From Heligmosomoides polygyrus polygyrus (lineage: Eukaryota > Nematoda > Chromadorea > Rhabditida > Heligmosomidae): a stretch of DNA of 64,000 bases. The translations under genes and the position numbers were made by a program. The DNA is taken from NCBI GenBank assembly GCA_947396885.1, contig OX377204.1, positions 7,130,001 to 7,194,000 of the forward strand, given 5' to 3'. The notes beneath the pieces were generated by a model. The model did not search any database, had not been told where the DNA came from, and worked only from the letters and a program-made list of their open reading frames with translations. Positions within the stretch are counted from its first letter, which is position 1. Each line of letters starts with the position of its first letter. Shown here in pieces: positions 44,935 to 54,530 of the stretch.

Positions 44935-47352
44935 AGATTTACAGTTACAGCGGATAACTTATTTAGAGGGTTTAAAAGGCAGTGCAAAGAGTCGTACTGG
45001 TGCGAGTCCTACACACTTTCGTGTCAGAATTTCGAGCTCTATCTGATGAGCTGTACAAGAACACTTAAAAATTTCTCTATAGAAATATTGTGACCAGGGA
45101 TGTGCGGAATTTCCGTTTCCGTGTTCCGAATTCCGGTTTCCGGCCATTTTGGCTCTTCCGTTCCGTTTCGTGTTACGCCTGTTTTTGGACCGGAAGGCGG
45201 AAACGGAAATGGGCACTGTTCGACACTAGTTTTGAACACAATCAGCTTATCAATTGAAAAGAGTTATCCTTCATATAATTGTGAGACAATTACTGTTTGA
45301 CAACTCTAGTAGTAACATTCTTTCAATTGGTTAGACTACCAAAAAAGGTACTTAAAAATGGCAACGGCTGAGTGCAGGGCAAAATTAATGAGCCAAGAAA
45401 CGCTATGTATGCATCATATACTAAGAAAGTGCACTCAACATCTGAATGATCATAAAATTCTTAATCCATTAGTTACAAACAGCTACAAAAACTTTGTAAG
45501 CATATAGCGCAGTGTCATGAAACAAAGGGTTCAGTGAAGGTTGCCCCATGCGGTTGTCTGCCCCAAGATTTCACCAGTGCTCCAGACCGAAGGCGCAAAT
45601 TTCAACTATAATTTCGTTAGGTGTGATATTCATTCATATGGAGTTACGCGATTCATTTTTTTAATGAAACATCACGATTATCTAGTATTGACTATGGTGA
45701 GTTATTGAATTCTGACACAAAAGTATAGTTTCGAGAACCGCCTAGGAACTGTCCAGCTGTGTCGTCTTGGGCGTAGGATTTCTAGGCTGGCACAGACTGA
45801 ATATTCCTGCGGAAGTGTGGATCCACCATGACTAATCTGTCATTCAGTTATCATCTTAGATACCAGAAGCAATTCTTAGTACCAGTTTTGGTGATTACAA
45901 TGTAACTGCTATTCTTGAGGTGCAGATATCTGTGCAGTCACCACGCCTTCCATGATCCCACCGGTTTCTAAAAGTGTTGAGAGAAATCTCTTTCGTGGTC
46001 GGGAAATCATCAAGGTGGCTACTCCAGTTTTAGACTTTATCCAACTTGGTTTTTTTAGTGTGGGTCTTTATGTAACCTCAACTGGTTAATTCGGCTAAGG
46101 CTCAAAAAATTGAAGCATCACAAAAGCCAGCGAAAAACCCGTCGCAGGAACTAGACATGGAAACAGCTTAGAGCCTGCATGAAAAAATAGTAAGATAAGA
46201 CCCTGAATTTGTTTTCGTTTATTGCTCTAGCCATAGCTAAATGGTTATCATAACAATATTGTGAATTTATGCTTCGCTATGCTAGGCTATGATGAGAATG
46301 AGCGTTAATCTGTGGAAGATTCTGCTGCTTGCAAAGTTCTGAGCAAGAAAAGCACAATGAATCCGCTTCTGACGCCGTTTCGGATGCACTTTTGAAAAAA
46401 TGGCGAACATGTGTCATTTCCGTTTCCGCGTTTCGTATTCCGGTTTCCGGCCATTTTTGAGCGTTCCCGTTCCGTCTTTCGTCTTCCGCTTTTTCCAGAA
46501 AATTTCCGCACATCTCTGATTGTGACGCAGGCTTCGAGCCAAAGGCTTCACGAACAATTAGGCACGGATTTCGTAGATTTATAATGAAAATTTTATGGTC
46601 TACCTGAAGGGCTATACAAGAATGCTTAAAAATTTCCCCGTAGAGACATTTTGGCGAAGGCCTCCAGATAAAGACTGCACGAACAATGCAAAAAAAGCTT
46701 CACCAGGGCATAGACTAGGAGGTGAAATGATTACTGATGCTTAAAATAACGGTCCTCCTCCTCACAAGTTGTTCTTCATTCATGAAGGATGCAACTTTCT
46801 TCTACTGGCATGTCACTGGAAGAACAATTTGATATGCTGTGTGATAAAATTCAATTACCATGAATTTTTACTCTTACCTATTCACTCTTAGTTCCGAGGA
46901 ATATCGTGCTAGGTATCACAAAGGTTCATAAAGATGTCGAGGATCTTAGAAAAACCTGAGAAATACTATGAAAAAACTAGAACAGGGTTCTCCTAGGAAG
47001 GCTGCCTACTAAATAGATTGTTCGTGTAGTCTTTATCTGGAGGCCTTCGCCAAAATGTCTCTACAGGGAAATTCTTACGCATTCTTGTACAGCCCTTCAG
47101 GTAGACCATAAAATTTTCATTATGAAGTCTATAAAATTCGTGCCTAATTGTTCGTGAAGCCTTTTGCTCGAAGCCTGCGTCAAAATATTTCTATAGAGGA
47201 ATTTTTAAGCGTTCTTGTGCAGCCCATCAGATAGAGCTCGAAATTCTGATACGAAACTATGTAGGACTCGCACCAGAAAGTCTTTTTTACGCTGCCTTTG
47301 TAAACTCTCTAAGTAAGTTATTCGCTGTAACTCTAAATCTGGTCGATCTGTT
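44935..47352. repeat. Palindrome, left arm split by a hAT-type element
   Basis: The right arm (about 47020-47352) is the complement of the left arm, which is divided into 44935-45094 and 46519-46690. Shared blocks include AGAATTTCGAGCTCTATC, AATTAGGCACGAATT-type sequence, GTAGACCATAAAATTTTC and TTACAGC...AACTTA. The spacer is about 46700-47020. Confidence 0.75.
45095..46518. mobile_element. Non-autonomous hAT-type element, 8-bp target duplication
   Basis: Ends CAGGGATGTGCGGAA and the complement of TTTTCCGCACATCTCTG are inverted. A perfect 8-bp duplication ATTGTGAC lies at 45087-45094 and 46519-46526. Subterminal inverted repeats share TTTCCGTTTCCG and ATTCCGGTTTCCGGCC. The 1,424-bp interior has no transposase. 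The 8-bp duplication and CAG...CTG ends are classic for hAT. Confidence 0.9.
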
Positions 47353-47404
47353 AATAAAGAAAATTCAAAGCGTAGTGAATAAAATTACACATTTTTCTTT
47401 TTCC

Positions 47405-47490
47405 AAAAGGTTCGTTTCGCCACCTATCTTCAGACGAACCTTTTGTTATAACACCTTCCCGGTGGCTCATCAGTGGAGAGGAAGGTGTTA
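47405..47490 (-). ncRNA. Split, permuted hammerhead ribozyme motif in the PLE 3' region
   Basis: On the PLE sense strand two adjacent perfect hairpins (11-bp and 10-bp stems, 20-nt loops) present all hammerhead parts. Loop 1 (47480-47461) has stem I 3' strand TCTCCA, then CTGATGA, then GCCACC. Loop 2 (47434-47415) has the cleavage triplet GTC formed at the stem edge, then TGAAGA, then TA, then GGTGGC and GAAA. Pairings: stem III is the hairpin 2 stem, extended by A-U next to GUC; stem II GCCACC/GGTGGC is perfect; stem I TGAAGA/TCTCCA has five of six pairs. PLEs are known to carry hammerheads, but in contiguous form. Here the CTGATGA strand is supplied by a separate hairpin. Activity unknown. 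Confidence 0.6.
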
Positions 47491-47686
47491 CAACATTTTT
47501 GGACGTGCAAATTACCAACTTACCAACTCAATTTCTGATAATTTTAATGTTTATTAAACTTAAAAGCTTTTTATTTTAATTTATTTTTATATTTTATGTT
47601 TAGTTTAAAAGTTTATTTTATTGATATATAATCTATTTTACTAATATTGGATTTAAGTTAAAATTATAAAGGTTTTTAAACTCACA

Positions 47687-48001
47687 CTAGTCGATCAGCT
47701 GACGATCAGCTGACTCTAGTCTTCGCTTTAACAAAAATAACTCAACTGTAGTGCAGTATTTGCTATCAGAACGGATAACTCGTATCATTCCACAGTGTAA
47801 GTCATTTTGCTTTGCTAGGAATGATATCACGGCGGCATTATTTTCTATCTTAATCTTGTTTTTTGGCTTTAATTTATTATTTTCAAGTTTAAATGATTGA
47901 TTTAAGTTTTGTATTAAATTACAAAAGCAAAGTTTCATGAATATAAACATACACATATGTGAACAATTTAATGACGAGTATATTTTAGTAAAATTTCAAA
48001 T
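47687..48001 (-). CDS. In-frame extension of the PLE ORF after two UGA codons
   Basis: The ORF stop is UGA (48004-48002). One codon later a second UGA follows (47998-47996), and the same frame then runs open for 102 codons to a TAG at 47689-47687. The extension reads NFTKIYSSLNCSHMCMFIFM, then CFCNLIQNLNQSF and finally LHCGMIRVIRSDSKYCTTVE with LLKRRLESADRQLID. Such a length without stops is unlikely by chance in DNA this A/T-rich. Readthrough or selenocysteine insertion would make it a C-terminal domain; simple decay of a longer ORF is the alternative. I did not find a convincing SECIS element. Confidence 0.45.
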
Positions 48002-50830
48002 TCAGCTTAATGTTTTCACAAAGTTTATAGCCTTTTTGCTATGGTCTAGCAAGTTGTATTTATACAATATTTGTCTATTTTTAACAATACACCTACCAAT
48101 GTTACTGACGATAAAATTTCTATTAAATCCATTATTTACAAGAACTTTATAAAAGTCTTCTAATTTATTACAAAAATATTCAAATTTTGAGCAAGCATTT
48201 GCTATTCTAAGGATTTCTGTATATATAACGTTACGTTTAACTCTGATAGAAACTTCAGAATCCATGTGTGGGAACCTATTAACTTTAAAGTTAAAAGAAT
48301 CTGTTTTATTATACAAGTTGGTTTCTACTTGGTTATTTACAATTTTTAAGGTTAGATCCAGATAATTACACATGTGTTCAGTGGTATGTGTCTTTTTAAA
48401 GGCAAGTGTGTTTTTGTACACTAATCCAAGAGTATTGTCTATGAGGTCTTCAGTAAAGTTATGAATTATAAGTATGTCATCCATGTATCTAAATGGTTTA
48501 AATAACTGATGTCCTTCTAAAGTTATATTTTTGGAATATTCAAATTCAAACATAGACATTGTTAGATCTGCAAGTAAAGGGCTAAAATTTCCTCCTTGTG
48601 GTACTCCTTTATTTTGTTTGTAAATCATACCAGCAAATACACAGTAGCTATTTCTTAGTAGATAGTCGATGAAATATAGAAGATCAGAAGGTTTGTAGTA
48701 TCTGTATCTATTATCTTTATCAGAAGTGTCCGTGTAAAAAACATTGAAACTGTTGCTAGCAATGAAATTTTTACCAGAGTTTTTGAAACAAATGTTAATA
48801 AGGTTTTTCATTTTTTCAATAATAGTAACATGAGGAAGGTTTGTAAACATATCTGTAAAATCTGCTGAATATAGTTTAACATTTTTTGAATCAAAACTTG
48901 AAAGTTCTTGTATTATGTTTGAGTTATTAATAGACCAGTACGTTTTAATCGTTCTGGAGTTGTTAGCTACAATATTTGCGTAATTAATAAAATGAGTTTT
49001 TAGGTGAGAAAATATGCAACAAAGTTCTAGTGCTAGTGACTTAACACTACTATTGTATGCACCAGTAATAAACCTAAATTTGATAGGGTCTTTATGAAGC
49101 TTCGGCAGAGAATAAATAATTGGCAAATCTCCTTCTGTTTCAATTTTTAGTTTGTTTGTAATTTGGAAATGTTGATGTTTTTGAATGATTGACACTTTGT
49201 TGGTGTTGTTTAGGTTAATATAGGTATTACTTGTATTAACATTCACTAATATTCTTGCTTTATTATCATATACAACACCCATTTCTTTCATTAAATTGAT
49301 TATGTAGAATTTTTTGCAAATAATGCCGTAATTATTGCTTGCTTTATCTAAGGGGCAAATTACAAAATCATTTTGAATTTCACGAATTGCACGAAAAGGT
49401 ATATGATCTTTTATCCAAATGTTGTGACTATTTAGCAATGGTTTTATTTTATTTCGGTATTGTAAATTGAAGAAATTTCTTAACTCTAGTATTTTTTCTT
49501 GCTGCACTCTATAGAATCGTCTTATTTGATTAACTATTTTTTCAACAGTACTTTGATATGTATTATATATATCATCTCTACTGTATTCCAATTTTGGTCT
49601 AAACTTTGTGCCTTTTCTAAGTATTTCTTTAAGTTGTTTGTTCTCTATAATATCCATGTTTCCTGTGATTATATGTTCATGAACAGGATCTATAAAGCCA
49701 CTATATTTGTGATGTCGTGTGTTACAAATGCAATCTTTATTTAGTATTTCTTTACAGTTTTCTAAATTGGTATTCTTAAGAAATTTATTATAGTTAAATA
49801 TAATACTAGATATTGGTCGTTTATAGGTGAAAACGACTCTGAAGGGTATGAAGTTTATATTTGAACTATTTTCAATTGTTTCTTTGACTTTAATGTCGTT
49901 AAATATCTTGTTGAAGTTGATGCGGTCAAAAATGTTACCCTTATACTCCATGTCTATATATTTAAATGTATTTTTGGATTGTTGATTGGTGTTTTCTTTT
50001 CTGCTGTATTTGATATGTGCCAACAAACATAACACCATAAGTTTCCTTTTTTTACTAACGTTTCTAAGAAAATCTGAAGTTAAACTAAGATTAACGAGTG
50101 TCTTTAAACTTTGTTTGTTTAATTTTTTAATTCTATTATATACATCTGCTGTTTTTACATTCTCTTCACTGGTAATATATTGTAGAAAATTGTCAATATT
50201 GTACTGAGAAGCGTTTTTGCATCTCTTTTTGTTTCCTCTGTTTATTCTTTCTTTTATAATTTGGAGTGAATAAAAAGGATGATTAGTTTTATAGTTAAGC
50301 GGATTACTAATATTAGATATATTACCATAACCTTTGATGTTATCGTTCAATCCAAATGGGTAAGCACTATTAAGGAGTTTGATCCAGAACAGTTCTTTGC
50401 TGAACAACTTGTTTTTATCTGTGTTTTCTTCCAATGAGTCTAACACTGTAAACTTTGGGGAGGACTGGCATTTGTGAAAATGTTGGTATAGTGGTGTAAA
50501 TTTCTTCTTGTTATTAATGTAATACATATGTTCTCTCATCCTGTTTTTAAGGTTTCGAGAGGTAACTCCCACGTATTGTACGTTACAGGTGTTGCAGCTA
50601 ATGCAGTATACTACTGATTTGCTTTTACAGTTAGTATTTTGTGCTTTGTAAGTATTAATGCAAAGGTTAGTAACCGATGAAATTAAAAAATGCTCGAAAT
50701 TAATTTGTTTGCAATAGTTACAATTGGAATTACATGAAGACCCTTTGTTAGTATTACCAAAATTTCTTAAAACGTAGTTATTGTTGCCCCGTTCTCTAAA
50801 TTTGAGGAATTTGTTGCGGGTATAATACAT
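48002..50830 (-). CDS. Penelope-like retroelement protein: N-terminal GIY-YIG endonuclease and reverse transcriptase
   Basis: The intact 942-codon frame encodes the retrotransposition enzyme. Residues 33-40 form a Cys cluster (CNSNCNYC). Residues about 74-160 are a GIY-YIG nuclease: VYCI, YVG (86-88), an Arg-rich segment (LKNRMREH) and a catalytic Glu in KELFW (146). Later come a Cys/His motif with ITGNMDI and KFRPKLEY, RT entry motifs (SLPKLHKDPIKFRFITG), YSADFTDMF (about 654), GVPQGGNFSPLLADL (742) and YMDD (782-785, at 48487-48476). Canonical PLEs have the nuclease at the C-terminus; the N-terminal position marks the Naiad/Chlamys groups. All catalytic positions are present, so it may be recently active. 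The ATG at 50830 is the first Met; the frame is open about 33 codons further upstream without a Met. Confidence 0.93.
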   Translation of the reverse strand: MYYTRNKFLKFRERGNNNYVLRNFGNTNKGSSCNSNCNYCKQINFEHFLISSVTNLCINTYKAQNTNCKSKSVVYCISCNTCNVQYVGVTSRNLKNRMREHMYYINNKKKFTPLYQHFHKCQSSPKFTVLDSLEENTDKNKLFSKELFWIKLLNSAYPFGLNDNIKGYGNISNISNPLNYKTNHPFYSLQIIKERINRGNKKRCKNASQYNIDNFLQYITSEENVKTADVYNRIKKLNKQSLKTLVNLSLTSDFLRNVSKKRKLMVLCLLAHIKYSRKENTNQQSKNTFKYIDMEYKGNIFDRINFNKIFNDIKVKETIENSSNINFIPFRVVFTYKRPISSIIFNYNKFLKNTNLENCKEILNKDCICNTRHHKYSGFIDPVHEHIITGNMDIIENKQLKEILRKGTKFRPKLEYSRDDIYNTYQSTVEKIVNQIRRFYRVQQEKILELRNFFNLQYRNKIKPLLNSHNIWIKDHIPFRAIREIQNDFVICPLDKASNNYGIICKKFYIINLMKEMGVVYDNKARILVNVNTSNTYINLNNTNKVSIIQKHQHFQITNKLKIETEGDLPIIYSLPKLHKDPIKFRFITGAYNSSVKSLALELCCIFSHLKTHFINYANIVANNSRTIKTYWSINNSNIIQELSSFDSKNVKLYSADFTDMFTNLPHVTIIEKMKNLINICFKNSGKNFIASNSFNVFYTDTSDKDNRYRYYKPSDLLYFIDYLLRNSYCVFAGMIYKQNKGVPQGGNFSPLLADLTMSMFEFEYSKNITLEGHQLFKPFRYMDDILIIHNFTEDLIDNTLGLVYKNTLAFKKTHTTEHMCNYLDLTLKIVNNQVETNLYNKTDSFNFKVNRFPHMDSEVSIRVKRNVIYTEILRIANACSKFEYFCNKLEDFYKVLVNNGFNRNFIVSNIGRCIVKNRQILYKYNLLDHSKKAINFVKTLS

Positions 50831-50872
50831 TTCTATATTATTAGTTACTTGACTTGTAGACCTTAAATCAAA

Positions 50873-51009
50873 GTACTTGGGAGGTCTAGCCCAAGTACAG
50901 TGAGCAGTTTCCCATAAGGGTTTTAGGGGGCTGCCCTACGGGGTTGTCAGACCCGTTTTGTACCCTAACGGTACGGCTAGCACTGGAGGCGCCAAAACAA
51001 ACTGCTCAC
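50873..51009 (-). promoter_or_regulatory. Structured leader upstream of the PLE ORF
   Basis: An 11-bp perfect inverted pair GTGAGCAGTTT / AAACTGCTCAC (50900-50910 and 50999-51009) encloses 88 nt with smaller hairpins. A second 9-bp hairpin GTACTTGGG/CCCAAGTAC lies at 50873-50897. A defined leader structure fits roles such as template recognition or ribosome entry; this is inferred from position only. Confidence 0.45.
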
Positions 51010-51510
51010 GACTGTTTTGACTTTTATAAACCCCATCAGCGCTAACCCCTATTTTTAGTAAGAGGGTAGGTCCTCTTTCTGTGTGTAGTGAAGGTGTTGT
51101 AGAGGGGATGTCTGTGGTCCCCATTTTTATGAAAATAGAAAATAAAAAATAAAAAGAAGGAAAAAAGAGGGGGGGGGTGGTTAAATGGTATGTCGTAAAT
51201 ATGGAGCAACAACATAAGGGTACCATGCAGTAAAACTTTGTAGTGTTATTAAGGATGAATTATATTTCGGCACATGTCATGAACTGATAATTTATGGTAT
51301 AGAAAACTATACATCTATGTGTAATTAATAAAATAAAAAATGTATGTTAGATAGATAATATTTATTTGAAAATATACCAGAACGCCAACTTGGCGCATTC
51401 ATAGACCACTGGTCCAAATAAATCACCACTGGTGACTGAGGCAAGTATCCTCTTCAAGTGGCTTATGAAGAAAGGAATTGTGAAAAAACCCGATAAACGG
51501 TGCTGAAGTA

Positions 51511-51715
51511 ACGCATAAGTTCGCCTCAGTGGGGTCGCGCTCGATCTACACGCTCCCGTACTCGGCTAGGTCACCATCGCACGGCGGCGAGGGCTGCCTT
51601 GGAGATCGTCGCGAAGCGGCGGGTGGCACAGTGGGAGTCGACGATAATTGGCACCACAGGCACTGTCGGCATCGTCAGTGCGCATCCGAGTCGGGACTAA
51701 CGACCATCACCCGTT
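51511..51715 (-). repeat. Inverted repeat R, right copy
   Basis: Complement of 44700-44934 with only scattered differences (GATCTACACGCTCCCG, CATCGCACGGCGGCGAGGGC shared). With the left copy it brackets 6.6 kb. Confidence 0.7.
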
Positions 51716-51842
51716 TGGTTCATGTAACAAACAAATACAAGTGGTCTATTTTAACCTTGAAATGTATGATGAAAACTATCGAGAAATAACTGTGAGAAGA
51801 GAGCCTCTATTACAGTTTTTTTTTGAGATTCTGTTGTTTCAG

Positions 51843-53212
51843 CATTAAGAATAAGGATGGCCGGCATTCTCACGCAAAGGTACAGGGAGTGCGGAAACGC
51901 AAGAAGTGCCAGATCGCTGCTAATAATTCCTCGAGAATTAGAGTGTCGGCACTTCTGACAACATCTGCCAGCACCGCCACTACCGGTTAGTTTTGCTCCT
52001 ATAATTCTCCCTTGAAGTGCGTTTATTCAGCTACTGGTAAGAAAAAGGAATAATGTGCCACTCTTTTTCGTGTAATTAATCATTTGGTTGGACACACTTC
52101 ATAGTTTGCCGTTAACCCGTGGTTGCTGGAATCAACTGTGCAAATTAATCTTATTGTAGAGGGTCCAGTCCGAGGACTTTCCAAACAAGACTGATAAAGC
52201 GACACAGTTTCCAAACTGATTCTTTGCTGTAGCTGTTGTGTTTATTTCTACTACTGCATAAAGGACTTTGAGATGTCCACATCTGTCGCCAATTGCGGAT
52301 TACACCGAGAAAGCGTTCAGGTGTTTGCTCGAACAGCTCGAGCACGACAAGTGCAGGTGGAACCGATTCTAGTGCAGGCAGAGCAGAAGGCGAAGCGAGT
52401 GACACGGCCAGTGTTGCCGGGATGAAATCCGACGATGTTGTATCCATCTACGATCTGCTTCCGTCGCTGCATGAATTTCCATGTAATTTGGGCTTTTGTT
52501 CTTATTTTTTCGAAACGTATGTGCATTTCTAGAGATATGACGAGGACAGTGGGAGTGTTTCAGGCCTATGCTCCAGCGCTGAAGATCTGGGGCCGTTCTA
52601 CGAGCATCGATCAAGGCGTCAATGCGCCGCGTTCTCCGACGAGAGATCAAGCCTCTCTGGCGGCAGTTCACTGGAAGACATGAGCACTACTGGTAGCTCG
52701 TCAGTAGACCGATCTTTCCACTGCGAACTTCTGGACAGCATCCTGAGGAATTCGGAGACCTCAACTTCGCCTTCTGGTACGTCTTTTTTAGATTTGAGGC
52801 GATGATGCTTTTATTATTTTTTAATGAGTTGTTGAAACAAGCACCGCTCCGTAATTGTAGTTGATTCATGGATGCGTTACCTTGTCACTTTGTTCGCTAA
52901 CATTTTCGTGGAGTCATTTTGAGGTCTGAAAGACTTGGTTAAATGTGGCTATAATGTTTTAATTTCACGAAATTGCAAACCAATTTTCTGTTCACTAAGG
53001 TAGTGAAGAGAGAAATAGAACCTCATCATATGTATAAGAAGTCAAGATTTAACGAGGAGGCCACGTTTTTTTCCCGTTCAGGTGGATTTTGCCTTAACCT
53101 GCTTGATTTATTCAGTCCGAACAGTTCAAACCATTTCGACAGGACAAGAAACACAGTAGATTGGAAGAACAAAGTGCATTTTTGTAAGAGCAACAGGTGT
53201 TGTTCTGCTTAG
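51843..53212 (+). CDS. Serine-rich protein, four 3' exons
   Basis: Exon A is 51843-51985 (acceptor tgttgtttcag/, donor /gttagt), basic (KVQGVRKRKKCQIAANNSSR). Exon B starts at 52321 (acceptor gcgttcag/GTG) and joins A in phase, giving SNSSSTTSAGGTDSSAGRAE and DLLPSLHEFP up to donor /gtaatt at 52483. Exon C is 52533-52776 (acceptor tttctag/, donor /gtacgt), reading RYDEDSGSVSGLCSSAEDLG and SSLSGGSSLEDMSTTGSSSV. Exon D is 53082-53212 (acceptor cccgttcag/), in phase with C, ending CKSNRCCSA and TAG. B to C is out of phase if the 52483 donor is used; a weaker donor near 52438 restores the frame. Ser/Thr- and acid-rich, probably disordered and phosphorylatable; no domain recognised, role unknown. 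Confidence 0.6.
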
Positions 53213-53425
53213 TTCTAACTCGAGGAATCGTACCTGAATTCTTGATGATTTCAAAAAAGTGCATTGTCAACTGCTTTACTACTAAAAGATATATTCGCGG
53301 GCAGCCTCTATAATTTACCGTTTACTCGATTTTTATGTATTTTAATAGTGTATTTTGTTCTTTTGTTATCTGTTCTCTCACATGTTGTTAGTCACGGATT
53401 ATTAAATTACATATTCAATTAAATA

Positions 53426-54465
53426 TTAGGCTGTCCCATAAGTGCTTGCAGTTTTTTTCAACGATTCACTGCAGATTTCGCCGACAGTCTCTTGCATAGC
53501 GCTGCATAGCTTTCGAAAGAGAATGATTTGCTCTATCAGAATGTATATTGCGTTTCTTTTTTCATCATGAACTTTGTCAATTTTTAGGTCGTTGAAGTGA
53601 AAAAGTGAAAAAGTAGCCATCTGTGCACTTGTTCTCTCCGCTTAGGTTTGTAATTTTTTGAGCAGTTTTTTATAGCATTTAGAAGACAATGTTCTGCACT
53701 ACAAGAATATGTGTTGGTCCTATTTTCTCACTTGCCCTTTATTGATTTTTAGGCCGTCAAATTGGGAATTCCGACTTTCCCGTCCGAATTTTTACCAAAA
53801 CTCCGGTTCTGTGGTTGGACTTTTTTGCTTGGCGTCATATGTCGTTTGGAAGAGGATGTCTTGCTCAGTAAGAATTTGTGTCGCGTTTATTGGCTCACGC
53901 TGATTTCTGTCGAATATCAACAACTGAAGAAGGAGAACTAGTTGCTGGTGAAGACGATTTTTCTCTTTTTGGCATTTTGTTGATGTTCAATAGAAATCAA
54001 TAAACGCAACACATATTCTTATAGAGCAAGACATTCTCTTTCGAACGACATATAACACCTACCCAAAAAGTCCAACCACGGAGAAGGAGCTGTCGGCAAA
54101 AATAACCACCTTCCTTCGGAAGTCCCAATTTGATGACCTAAAAATCAATAAAGGACAAATGAGCAAATAGGACCAACACGTATTCTTGTAGTACAGAACA
54201 TTGTCTTCCAAATGCTTTAAAAAGCTGTGCAAGAAATTACAAACCTAAGCAGAGAGAACAAGTGCACAAATGGCTACTTTTTCACTTTTTCACTTTAACG
54301 ACCTAAAAATTGACAAAACTCATGATGAAAAAAGAAATGCAATACATGAGTTGATAGAGCAAATCATTCTCTTTCGAAAGCTATGCAGCGCTATGCAAGA
54401 GACCGCCGGCGAAATCTGCAGTGAATGTTGAAAAAAAAACGGCGAAGACTTATGGGACAACCTAA
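53426..54465. mobile_element. 1.04-kb palindromic mariner-like element, copy 2
   Basis: Ends TTAGGCTGTCCCATAAGTGC / complement of GACTTATGGGACAACCTAA, TA on both sides (53424-53425, 54466-54467). The arms are complementary throughout, with the axis near 53950. Each arm, read outward, encodes a similar peptide of about 55 residues containing HFNDLKIDK, LIEQIILFRKLCSAMQET and GEICSE. Confidence 0.82.
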
Positions 54466-54530
54466 TAGATGAATACTTAGCCTTCCAATGTATGTTAATG
54501 GAGCGAAAACTCAGTAAAGAATGTTATCAC

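Larger units (their letters stand above)
47360..51240 (-). mobile_element. Penelope-like element, N-terminal GIY-YIG type (Naiad-like)
   Basis: The minus-strand element comprises a structured leader (about 51240-50831), the ORF 50830-48002 with a UGA-interrupted extension to 47687, an A/T-rich 3' region, and a split hammerhead motif at 47490-47405. Outer limits are approximate; I found neither a target duplication nor a long terminal repeat pair. It lies between the palindrome ending at 47352 and the inverted repeat R' at 51511. Confidence 0.8.

Noticed and set aside
45041..45048. Second CTGATGAG motif as another hammerhead
   Set aside because: No GAAA core strand or matching stems nearby, and the mirror position in the palindrome's other arm differs.
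47500..47686. SECIS element for UGA recoding in the PLE
   Set aside because: The 3' region after the UAG is A/T-rich and I could not find the AUGA...AA...GA core with suitable stems. The only AUGA there is part of the hammerhead CUGAUGA. Not excluded; a dedicated SECIS search is needed.
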